Assembly (NCBI GenBank): GCA_007121175.1
Contig: SKMG01000441.1
Span: 1 to 13,368, forward strand
Source of the DNA: Trueperaceae bacterium
GTDB taxonomy: Bacteria > Deinococcota > Deinococci > Deinococcales > Trueperaceae
Direction: 5' to 3'
Length of the DNA: 13,368 nucleotides
The position numbers and the translations under genes were made by a program. Shown here piece after piece: positions 6,757 through 13,368 of this stretch (its first letter is position 1; each line of letters begins with the position of its first letter). Below the pieces are notes generated by a model. It did no database searches, was not told where the DNA came from, and was given only the letters and a program-made list of their open reading frames with translations.

Positions 6757-8040
6757 ATGACCGATGGTGAGCGCTCGCAGCTCGCGCCCCCGCCTGCCCA
6801 AACACCGGCCTTGGAGCGTGGGCCGCGCGCCTCGGTCGAGCGCGACGGCGTCACCTTCACGCTGCTCGGCACTGCCCACGTCTCCTCCGCCAGCGCCGCC
6901 GAGGTGGAGCAGGAGATCGCCTCCGGCGCCTACGACGCGGTCGCCGTCGAGCTCGACGCCGCCCGTCACGTCGCGCTCACCGACAACGAGCGGTGGGCCA
7001 AGGTCGACCTGTTCGAAGTGCTGAAGCAGGGGAAGATGGGAATGGTCGCCGTGAGCCTGGCCCTCGGCGCCTTCCAGCAGCGGCTCGCCGACCAGCTCGG
7101 CATCGAGCCGGGCGCCGAGATGCGTGCGGCGGTGAACGGCGCGGCCGCGCACGGCCTGCCGCTCAAGCTGATCGATCGCGACCTCGGCGTAACGCTCAAG
7201 CGGGTCGCAGCCAGCGTGCCGTGGTGGCAGCGCCCGGCCCTGATCATGGGCGTGGTCGCGAGCGTGTTCTCGCGCGAGAAGATCGACCCCGCCGAGATCG
7301 AGCAGCTGAAGCAGGGCGACGTGCTCGAGGCGACCTTCGCCGAGTTCGCCGAACGCGATCGCGGGCTCTACGCGCCGCTGATCAGCGAGCGCGACCGCTA
7401 CATGGCGCGCCAGCTGGAGCTGCAGGTGCTGGCGCTGCCGCCTGCCGAACGACCGCGATCGGTGCTGGTCGTGATCGGCGCCGGGCACCTCGCCGGCCTG
7501 AAGCAGGAGCTCGAGCCTCGGTCGGCCCGCGAGTCGAGCGAGGGATCGCCCCAGCGCAGTGTGGCAGCCGACCTCGCCGAGCTCGAACGGAGCCCACCGC
7601 GCCATCCGCTGATGCGACTGCTGCCCTGGCTGCTGGTGGCGGCGATCCTGCTGGGATTCTACATCGGCTTCAGACGCGAACCCGACCTGGGGCTGCGGCT
7701 GCTGCTCGAGTGGGTGATCATCAACGGCGGACTCGCCGGCCTCGGCGCGGCGATCGCGCTCGCGCACCCGCTCACCATCCTCGGCACGGCGCTCGCTGCG
7801 CCCTTCACCTCGCTCAACCCGCTCGTCGGCGCCGGCTTCGTCGCCGCCGGACTCGAGCTGTGGCTGCGCAAGCCGAGCGTCGGCGACTTCCAACGCCTGC
7901 GCTCTGACGTGACCCGGGCGCGCGGCTGGTGGTCGAACCGGGCCGCGCGAGCGTTCCTGGTGTTCGTGCTGGCCACCGTCGGCTCGGTCCTGGGGACCTA
8001 CCTGGGCGGCTTCAGGATCCTCGACGGCCTGCTGCGCTGA
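6757..8040 (+). CDS. TraB/PrgY (Tiki-like) family membrane protein
   Basis: The 427-residue protein belongs to the TraB/PrgY family, related to Tiki proteases and to the pheromone-shutdown protein PrgY. The soluble N-terminal part has GTAH at 38-41, Glu65 in VAVELD, LIDRD at 138-142, ISERDRYMA at 209-217 and GAGH at 241-244. The two GxxH motifs plus a glutamate are the pattern proposed for metal-dependent activity in this fold. The C-terminal part has about four hydrophobic segments near 286-304, 315-336, 340-368 and 398-417, as in the archaeal and bacterial long members. Residues 252-285 form a polar linker. The frame is open further upstream, but ATG at 6757 directly follows the -10 box and begins just before the conserved domain. 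Its substrate is unknown. It is divergent from the histidine kinase. Confidence 0.9.
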   Translation: MTDGERSQLAPPPAQTPALERGPRASVERDGVTFTLLGTAHVSSASAAEVEQEIASGAYDAVAVELDAARHVALTDNERWAKVDLFEVLKQGKMGMVAVSLALGAFQQRLADQLGIEPGAEMRAAVNGAAAHGLPLKLIDRDLGVTLKRVAASVPWWQRPALIMGVVASVFSREKIDPAEIEQLKQGDVLEATFAEFAERDRGLYAPLISERDRYMARQLELQVLALPPAERPRSVLVVIGAGHLAGLKQELEPRSARESSEGSPQRSVAADLAELERSPPRHPLMRLLPWLLVAAILLGFYIGFRREPDLGLRLLLEWVIINGGLAGLGAAIALAHPLTILGTALAAPFTSLNPLVGAGFVAAGLELWLRKPSVGDFQRLRSDVTRARGWWSNRAARAFLVFVLATVGSVLGTYLGGFRILDGLLR

Positions 8041-8068
8041 GCCGAGCCGAGGGGAGCCGAACGCCCGA

Positions 8069-8086
8069 CCCCGCACCCGACCGGGG
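8069..8086. terminator. Possible hairpin between convergent traB-family and TPR genes
   Basis: CCCCG (8069-8073) and CGGGG (8082-8086) can form a 5-bp stem with an 8-nt loop in the 58-bp gap between the two stop codons. There is no T-tract; only the position suggests termination. Confidence 0.3.
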
Positions 8087-8098
8087 CCCTCCGACGGC

Positions 8099-10390
8099 TC
8101 ACGGCGCGCCCTGCAGCGCCCATTCGGCGTAGCCGTCGACGAAGGTGAACGAAGTGTCGGCCGCGCCCTCGTCGAGCACGTACGCGATGAAGTCCAGCAC
8201 GTCGTCCTCGCTGGAAGCGTCGAACACCTCGCCGCCCGAGAGCCCCGCGAAGCGCCCACTCTCGGGCACCGGCAGCACCTCCTCGGCAACGTCGGCCACC
8301 GACCGTAGCTCGCGCAGCAGGCGGTCGACCAGGACCTCCGGCTGGGCGAGGTCGCGCGGCGTGAAGAGCAGTCGTTCGGTCTCGAGCGCCAGCAGGTCGA
8401 CGTCGCGCCCGATCAGGCGTCGCAGCTCATCGGCGCTGCCGGCGACCTCGAGGGTGCGCACCGCCTCCGCCTCGAGGCCGTCTCCCCCGGCCCTGACCGC
8501 CAGCGCGTAGCGGCCGCTCGGCAGCTGTTCGGGCAGCTCCAGCCGGGCGACCTGCACCACGAAGCCGATGGCTCCCATCGGCACGTCCACCATCTGGTCC
8601 GCGACAGCGATCACAGCGCCGACGTCGTCCTCCAAGCGGGCGCGCAGCTGCAGGGTCCGCGGCAGCGAATCGCCCTCGGTCGTGACCTCGAAGGTGACCA
8701 CGAGCGGATCGCCGGCCCTCGCGGACTCGAGCACCGGTCCGCGCCGGCCGAGCCGCACACCGAGATCGCCGGTGATGGCGATCGGCGGCAGCGGCGCGCG
8801 CAGCGCTACGGCGCGCTCGCTGGCCTCGCGCACCCGGGCCGGATCGGCCGCCGGCGCCTGAGGATGCGCCGCGGCCAGTTCGGCGTAGCGCTCGAACGCG
8901 GCGGCGGCGGCCTCCCGGTCGCCGCGCGCCTCCTGCAGCAGCGCCAGCGCGAAGGGCACGCCGACGGCCGCCGGGTAGCGCTCGAGCGCTTCGACGAGGT
9001 CGGCGATCGCCTCGGGGTCGACGTGCGGATCCGAGCGCAGCGCCTCGCGGTAGCTGGCGAGGGCGGCATCGAGCCGGTCGGTCACGACCTGCACGAGTCC
9101 TAAGTTGTAGCGCGCGATGAACTGTCCGGGCTCGAGCTCGAGGGCGCGCCGACTCGCGGCCTCCGATCGCTCGAGGAACCCGAGCAGGTAGAGCGCCCAG
9201 CCGTAGTTGGTCCAGTACAGATCGCTCTGGTCATCGAGCTCGAGCGCCACCACCAGCGCCTGCGCCGCGCCCAGCGCGTCGCCTTCGTCGAAGGCCAGGA
9301 ACGAGCGGCGCTCGAACGAGTAGGTGAGGTACGGAGCCACCCGGCCGAGGCGCTCGAGCAGGGCCGCCTCGTCGGCCGGCTCGCCCGCCAGATTGGCGGC
9401 TACCGACGCCAGCAGCAGGCCCGCCGGGCTGGCCGCTGGGCTCGCCAGCACGCGCTCGCGGTCGCGAGCGGCGCCCTCGTCGTCACCGACGGCGTGGCGG
9501 AAGGCCGCTCGGGCGGCCCAGCCGACGTCGTAGTCGGGCTGCTCCACCGCGCGATCGAAGGCGCTCGCAGCTGCCACCGGATCTGCCTCGCTATAGGCGA
9601 TGGTTCCCGCCCAGGCGTGGCCGACGGGCAGGCCGGCGTCGGCGAGCGCGGAGAACGCCGCCGCGGCGCCCGGCAGGTCGCCGAGGTTGAGCGTCACCAC
9701 CGCCCGGGTCGCCAACTCATCGAGGTCCGCGCCCGCGGGGTCGAACGGAGCGTCCAGCGTGGCGGCCTCGAGCGTCGCCACCAATTGCTCGACGCGCGGC
9801 GGCAGCGGCGCCTCGCCCCGCGCCTGCTCGAGCGCGTCGAGCGCCTCGAAGGGCAGGCCCGCGGCTACCAGCGCGAGCGCGCGCCCGAGCGCACCGTCGA
9901 CGCCTGCCATGTCGAGCTCGGGCACCGCGTCAGCGGTACGGCCCAACCAGCGCCCTACCAGAACGGCGGCGCGCGCTGCGAGCTCCCCCGGGTCGGCGCG
10001 GTCGCCGCGGAGGGTCGCACGCCGCTCGGCGCTCGAGTGGTCGAGCTCGAGCAGCAGCACCAGGTCGTCGCCTTCAGCCCGCAACGCGCCGACGAGCGCC
10101 GCGTCCGCGCCGCTCGCACCACGGAGCAGCCAGGCCCCGTCGCGGCTCGATAGGCTCGGGTCGTCGATGAACACCACCGGGTTGACGAAGCCGCTCGGCG
10201 CCGCGAGGGGCACCACCAACGCGGGCGCGGCCCCCGGGCCGATCACCTCCGGGCCGAGCGCACGGGCCACGCGATCGGCCATCACGCTGCCCAAAGCGGG
10301 ATCCTGGGCGTCGAACGGGTGGACGATCAGCGTCGCCGCTGCCACCACCCCGAGCGCGGCGAGAAGAATCGTCAGGAACAGTGCTCGCAT
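8099..10390 (-). CDS. Exported or membrane-anchored TPR-repeat protein
   Basis: The 763-residue product is not recognised as a named family. Residues 3-20 are strongly hydrophobic (ALFLTILLAALGVVAAAT) with one arginine before them, so it is either a signal peptide with a possible cut after the Ala run or an uncleaved anchor. Helical repeats run from about 165 to 530. The clearest TPR units are at 365-455, including NYGWALYLLGFLERSEAA and ARYNLGLVQVVTDRLDAAL. Residues ~535-650 look beta-rich, and the end (650-763) is acidic. The chosen ATG at 10390 has GGAGG 7 nt upstream (10398-10402). The open frame extends upstream into argR, which I reject. TPR proteins act as scaffolds; this one probably works on the outer side of the cytoplasmic membrane. 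No enzyme motif is seen. Confidence 0.85.
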   Translation of the reverse strand: MRALFLTILLAALGVVAAATLIVHPFDAQDPALGSVMADRVARALGPEVIGPGAAPALVVPLAAPSGFVNPVVFIDDPSLSSRDGAWLLRGASGADAALVGALRAEGDDLVLLLELDHSSAERRATLRGDRADPGELAARAAVLVGRWLGRTADAVPELDMAGVDGALGRALALVAAGLPFEALDALEQARGEAPLPPRVEQLVATLEAATLDAPFDPAGADLDELATRAVVTLNLGDLPGAAAAFSALADAGLPVGHAWAGTIAYSEADPVAAASAFDRAVEQPDYDVGWAARAAFRHAVGDDEGAARDRERVLASPAASPAGLLLASVAANLAGEPADEAALLERLGRVAPYLTYSFERRSFLAFDEGDALGAAQALVVALELDDQSDLYWTNYGWALYLLGFLERSEAASRRALELEPGQFIARYNLGLVQVVTDRLDAALASYREALRSDPHVDPEAIADLVEALERYPAAVGVPFALALLQEARGDREAAAAAFERYAELAAAHPQAPAADPARVREASERAVALRAPLPPIAITGDLGVRLGRRGPVLESARAGDPLVVTFEVTTEGDSLPRTLQLRARLEDDVGAVIAVADQMVDVPMGAIGFVVQVARLELPEQLPSGRYALAVRAGGDGLEAEAVRTLEVAGSADELRRLIGRDVDLLALETERLLFTPRDLAQPEVLVDRLLRELRSVADVAEEVLPVPESGRFAGLSGGEVFDASSEDDVLDFIAYVLDEGAADTSFTFVDGYAEWALQGAP

Positions 10391-10412
10391 GCAGTGACCT
10401 CCGACTGCGGTC

Positions 10413-10421
10413 ACGCTAGCA
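10413..10421 (-). promoter_or_regulatory. Candidate extended -10 promoter of the TPR gene
   Basis: Minus-strand TGCTAGCGT fits TGnTAnnnT. Transcription would begin near 10406, leaving a short leader of about 16 nt that still contains the GGAGG ribosome-binding site. It lies in the 58-bp gap after the argR stop. Confidence 0.4.
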
Positions 10422-10448
10422 CGGGCTTGGATGAGCGTTTGGGAGCGC

Positions 10449-10907
10449 TCACTCCAAGAGCGACTCGAACTCGTCGAGCAGCGCCTCGGCCTGCTGGGCA
10501 CCGCGGCACACCACCAGGATGGTGTTCTGCCCGGCCAGCGTCCCGACGATCTCGTCGCGGTCGAGCTTGTCGACCACGTAGGCGATGCCCGCCGCGTGCC
10601 CCTCGTCGGTGGTCACCACCAGCAGGTTCTCGCCGCGATCGAGGTCGCGCACGAAGAGCTTGAAGCGCTGCGCGAGCTCCCCGACCACGTCCTCCTGCGC
10701 CGCCAACGGCGTCGAGCGATAACGGTGCTGGCCGTTGCCGGCCGGCAGCCGCACCAGCCGCAACTCGTTGACGTCGCGGCTGATCGTCGCTTGCGTGACG
10801 TTGATCCCGCGCCGCGACAGGTGCTCGGCGATCTCGGCTTGGGTGGAGATGAACTCGCGTTCGACGAGCTCTTCGATCACGCGCTGTCGGTACTCTTTAC
10901 TCGGCAT
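10449..10907 (-). CDS. argR: Arginine repressor family regulator with altered effector motif
   Basis: The 152-residue protein has the ArgR layout. The winged helix spans 1-70 with TQATISRDVNEL at 38-49, where the Ser-Arg pair (43-44) contacts DNA. The C-terminal oligomerisation and effector domain spans ~75-152. In known ArgR/AhrC the stretch GTIAGDDT supplies two aspartates for L-arginine binding and trimer contacts; here it reads GTLAGQNT (122-129), so both acids are replaced by Gln-Asn. The glutamine used by E. coli ArgR at position 106 also appears to be Ala here. DNA binding looks intact but arginine sensing is doubtful. An ATG two codons upstream (10913) is possible, but the one at 10907 lies 8 nt after a -10-like box, as in the leaderless genes nearby. 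No arginine gene is in the window. Confidence 0.93.
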   Translation of the reverse strand: MPSKEYRQRVIEELVEREFISTQAEIAEHLSRRGINVTQATISRDVNELRLVRLPAGNGQHRYRSTPLAAQEDVVGELAQRFKLFVRDLDRGENLLVVTTDEGHAAGIAYVVDKLDRDEIVGTLAGQNTILVVCRGAQQAEALLDEFESLLE

Positions 10908-10915
10908 ATACATGC
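10904..10915. promoter_or_regulatory. ARG-box-like half-palindrome at the argR start
   Basis: Minus-strand GCAT-GTAT-ATGC is a 4+4+4 inverted repeat that spans the start codon and lies just downstream of the -10 box. Its AT-rich symmetrical form resembles ArgR/AhrC operator halves, and autoregulation of argR is common. The match is short, so this is a suggestion only. Confidence 0.3.
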
Positions 10916-10921
10916 ATTATG
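10916..10921 (-). promoter_or_regulatory. Candidate -10 box, leaderless, of argR
   Basis: Minus-strand CATAAT (five of six with TATAAT) ends 8 nt before the ATG at 10907 and only 2 nt before the ATG at 10913. The spacing favours 10907 as a leaderless start. No Shine-Dalgarno site is present. Confidence 0.45.
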
Positions 10922-10968
10922 ACCCGCCGCGGCCGGCCGTGCGAGCACCTCGGCGCCCCGCCGTGCGA

Positions 10969-11277
10969 TCAGTCGTCGTCGGCCAGGAAGTCGGCTCGGG
11001 AGACCGTGAAGCTCGGCTCCTCGCGCCGCCGCTCCTCGATCACGTGACGGCGCAGCTCGTCCCAGGCCGGCAGGTCGTCGCCCCAGCGGATGCCGCGGCC
11101 GAGCCTGAGCTCGTGCATGGCGATGGTCACGGTATTGCGGGTGTCGGGCTGCTCGTCGATCGCGAGCGTGGTGGGCACGCCGCCCTTGAGCTGCGCGGCG
11201 CGGCGCGCCACGATCATCGAGAGCCGGTAGCGGGAGTCGGTCAACGTCATGAGGCGATCGAAGCCTTCTTGTGCCAT
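10969..11277 (-). CDS. rpoZ: DNA-directed RNA polymerase omega subunit
   Basis: This 102-residue small subunit helps fold and hold the beta-prime subunit of RNA polymerase. It carries the N-terminal signature DRLMTLTDSRYRLSMIVARRAAQL (residues 7-30, split here as DRLMTLTDSRYRLS and MIVARRAAQL) and the second conserved block TIAMHELRLGRGIRW at 51-65. The length is close to the Thermus protein. A strong GGAGGA (11281-11286) stands 3 nt before the ATG. The gene follows gmk by 102 nt, the usual gmk-rpoZ pairing, but has its own probable promoter and a structured leader. It is followed by argR after about 60 nt. Confidence 0.95.
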   Translation of the reverse strand: MAQEGFDRLMTLTDSRYRLSMIVARRAAQLKGGVPTTLAIDEQPDTRNTVTIAMHELRLGRGIRWGDDLPAWDELRRHVIEERRREEPSFTVSRADFLADDD

Positions 11278-11287
11278 GCGTCCTCCG

Positions 11288-11301
11288 GAGGCGAGCGCCT
11301 C
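11288..11301 (-). other. Small hairpin just before the rpoZ ribosome-binding site
   Basis: On the transcript, GAGGC-GCTC-GCCTC forms a 5-bp stem with a 4-nt loop. It is next to CCTCCGGAGG (11282-11291), in which the ribosome-binding site is self-complementary, so the CCTCC arm could pair either with the hairpin or with the GGAGG of another molecule. Possible translational control. Confidence 0.4.
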
Positions 11302-11320
11302 AGGCCGGTCGGCCGTCTCG

Positions 11321-11340
11321 CGGCGGCCAGCGGGCCGCCG
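11321..11340 (-). other. Perfect 8-bp GC hairpin in the rpoZ leader
   Basis: CGGCGGCC (11321-11328) and GGCCGCCG (11333-11340) are fully complementary around a 4-nt loop. The element lies between the gmk stop and the rpoZ start, downstream of the rpoZ -10 box, so it is in the predicted 5' leader. There is no U-tract after it. It could attenuate read-through or stabilise the mRNA. Confidence 0.5.
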
Positions 11341-11357
11341 TCGCGCTCGCGTCGTGC

Positions 11358-11366
11358 AGTGTAGCA
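11358..11366 (-). promoter_or_regulatory. Candidate extended -10 promoter of rpoZ
   Basis: Minus-strand TGCTACACT fits TGnTAnnnT and lies 14 bp after the gmk stop. The start site would be near 11351, giving a leader of about 74 nt that holds two hairpins. It implies rpoZ expression independent of gmk. Confidence 0.45.
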
Positions 11367-11379
11367 GGTCGCCGCTGCG

Positions 11380-11997
11380 CTAGGTGGCGCGCAGCAGCGC
11401 CGCCTCGGCCTCGTCGCCGAGCCTGCTCGCGCGCAGCCGCTCGGCGCGGACCACGGCCTTGAACGCCGTCACCGCCGCGTCGAGCGAGTCGTTGACGATG
11501 AGGTAGTCGAACTCGCGCACCGCCCGCAACTCCTTGCGCGCACGCTCCAGGCGGCGCTGGATCTTGGCCTCGCCGTCGGTGCCGCGGCCGCGCAGGCGCC
11601 GCTCGAGCTCGGCCACCGACGGTGGGGCGATGAACAGCATCACCGCCTCCGGACGCTTCTCGCGCACCTGCCGCGCCCCCTCGAGCTCGATCTCGAGCAG
11701 CACGTCGTGTCCTGCACTCAGCGCAGCGTCGACCGGGGCTGCGGGGGTGCCGTAGTAGTCGCCCACGTACTCGGCATGCTCGAGCAGCGCATCGCGTTCG
11801 AGTAGCGCCCGGAAGGCGGAGCGATCGAGGAAGTGGTAGTCGACGCCGTCGACCTCGCCTTCGCGCCGCAGGCGGGTGGTGGCCGAGATCGAGTAGTGGA
11901 TCTCCCCGAGGTCGGGGATTGCCGCATGCCGGATGGTGCCCTTGCCCACTCCCGAGGCGCCGGTCATGACGAAGAGGATCGCGTTCGCTGCTCTCAA
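11380..11997 (-). CDS. gmk: Guanylate kinase
   Basis: The 205-residue enzyme phosphorylates GMP to GDP with ATP. The P-loop is in MTGASGVGKGT (11-21), the same wording as I recall for Thermus. GMP-binding blocks follow: SISATTRLRREGEVDGVDYH (residues 36-55), then HAEYVGDYYGTP (74-85) and DVLLEIELEGARQVR (98-112). RRL and the lid region are near 133-160. The start is taken as TTG at 11997, preceded by GGGTGAG as ribosome-binding site. The ATG at 11967 would remove the first beta strand, and in-frame codons upstream are not conserved-looking. It precedes rpoZ, a common bacterial order, and is divergent from pyrG. Confidence 0.95.
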   Translation of the reverse strand: MRAANAILFVMTGASGVGKGTIRHAAIPDLGEIHYSISATTRLRREGEVDGVDYHFLDRSAFRALLERDALLEHAEYVGDYYGTPAAPVDAALSAGHDVLLEIELEGARQVREKRPEAVMLFIAPPSVAELERRLRGRGTDGEAKIQRRLERARKELRAVREFDYLIVNDSLDAAVTAFKAVVRAERLRASRLGDEAEAALLRAT

Positions 11998-12001
11998 CGG
12001 C

Positions 12002-12061
12002 TCACCCGGGCGCGGCGTCGCCGGGCTGACGGCCACAGCTGGACCGCGACGCGCCCCGCAC
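12002..12061 (-). CDS. Doubtful 19-codon leaderless leader ORF before gmk
   Basis: A GTG at 12061 lies exactly 7 nt after the gmk -10 box, the spacing seen at the leaderless starts here. The frame (MRGASRSSCGRQPGDAAPG) ends with TGA at 12004-12002, inside the GGGTGAG that serves as the gmk ribosome-binding site and 4 nt before the gmk TTG. If translated it could couple to gmk. It is short, and no homology can be judged by eye. Confidence 0.2.
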   Translation of the reverse strand: MRGASRSSCGRQPGDAAPG

Positions 12062-12068
12062 CGCCAGG

Positions 12069-12077
12069 ACGGTACCA
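12069..12077 (-). promoter_or_regulatory. Candidate extended -10 promoter of gmk
   Basis: Minus-strand TGGTACCGT fits TGnTAnnnT. It would start a transcript near 12062 with a leader of about 65 nt before the gmk TTG. The core GTGGTAC is the same as at the divergent pyrG promoter. Confidence 0.45.
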
Positions 12078-12087
12078 CGCGCCGGGT

Positions 12088-12143
12088 TCGGCGCCAGCCC
12101 GGAAGTCCGCGCCCCCGGCGCGATCGGCGCCAGCCCCGGAGTC
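12088..12143. repeat. Pair of 20-bp imperfect direct repeats between gmk and pyrG
   Basis: TCGGCGCCAGCCCGGAAGTC (12088-12107) and TCGGCGCCAGCCCCGGAGTC (12124-12143) agree at 18 of 20 positions and start 36 bp apart. A weaker third copy of TCGGCGCC begins at 12142. They lie between the two divergent promoters and could be regulator sites or simple decayed duplications. Confidence 0.6.
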
Positions 12144-12191
12144 GGCGCCGAGCTGGCGTCGGCAGCGAGCGGTGCCAGCGACCGGCCGCGG

Positions 12192-12200
12192 TGGTACGAT
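12192..12200 (+). promoter_or_regulatory. Candidate extended -10 promoter, leaderless, of pyrG
   Basis: TGGTACGAT fits TGnTAnnnT and ends 8 nt before the GTG at 12209. No Shine-Dalgarno site separates them, so a leaderless mRNA is likely. Confidence 0.5.
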
Positions 12201-12208
12201 TCGCTCCC

Positions 12209-13368
<1,160 letters not shown>

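Noticed and set aside
4696..8040. Kinase plus TraB as a new two-gene signalling or defence system
   Set aside because: Only adjacency and divergent promoters support it; there is no shared operon, response regulator or effector. Kept as a question in the findings, not as a system.
6580..8289. 569-codon minus-strand open frame covering the traB-family gene
   Set aside because: It lies opposite a recognised family gene, and its product is Arg/Gln/His-rich with no domain.
10391..10501. 37-codon upstream extension of the TPR gene into argR
   Set aside because: It would overlap the argR coding end; ATG at 10390 has GGAGG and begins a clean hydrophobic N-terminus.

Overview
The window is a GC-rich chromosomal segment that is almost entirely coding. 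It carries eleven confident protein genes (two cut by the window edges) and one doubtful leader ORF. No rRNA, tRNA, CRISPR array, transposase or phage gene was seen. The organism is most likely a member of Deinococcota (Deinococcus-Thermus phylum), possibly Trueperaceae. This is inferred from: a ribosomal protein L31 that reads like the Deinococcus/Thermus protein but lacks the zinc cysteines; guanylate kinase and CTP synthase with Thermus-like motifs; a lipid-A-disaccharide-synthase-related protein with the SNGHGED motif known from Deinococci and cyanobacteria; and promoters of the TGnTAnnnT type, several placed 6-8 nt before a start codon as in the leaderless genes of Deinococcus. A genus cannot be fixed from sequence reading alone.

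Layout. Positions 1-4187 (minus strand) hold a tightly coupled run aroA - cmk - nadK - lpxB-related glycosyltransferase: two 4-nt start/stop overlaps, then a 2-nt gap. Divergent from it, rpmE (L31) lies at 4433-4648 (plus). Converging on rpmE is an orphan GAF-type histidine kinase (4696-6570, minus). It is divergent from a TraB/Tiki-family membrane protein (6757-8040, plus), which converges on a large exported TPR protein (8099-10390, minus). Upstream of the TPR gene on the same strand are argR, rpoZ and gmk, each with its own probable promoter. Divergent from gmk is pyrG (12209 to the window end), cut just after the codon for its glutaminase cysteine.

Working together. Most genes are housekeeping: shikimate pathway (AroA), nucleotide supply (Cmk, Gmk, PyrG), NADP synthesis (NadK), the transcription apparatus (RpoZ) and the ribosome (L31). 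The accessory part is the kinase / TraB / TPR block, whose functions are not known from sequence. I see no complete new defence or mobile system. The points most worth checking are a shared extended -10 promoter with leaderless starts, an ArgR in which the Asp-Asp pair of the arginine pocket is Gln-Asn, a structured rpoZ leader, a possible leaderless upstream ORF before gmk, and a perfect 12-bp inverted repeat upstream of traB.
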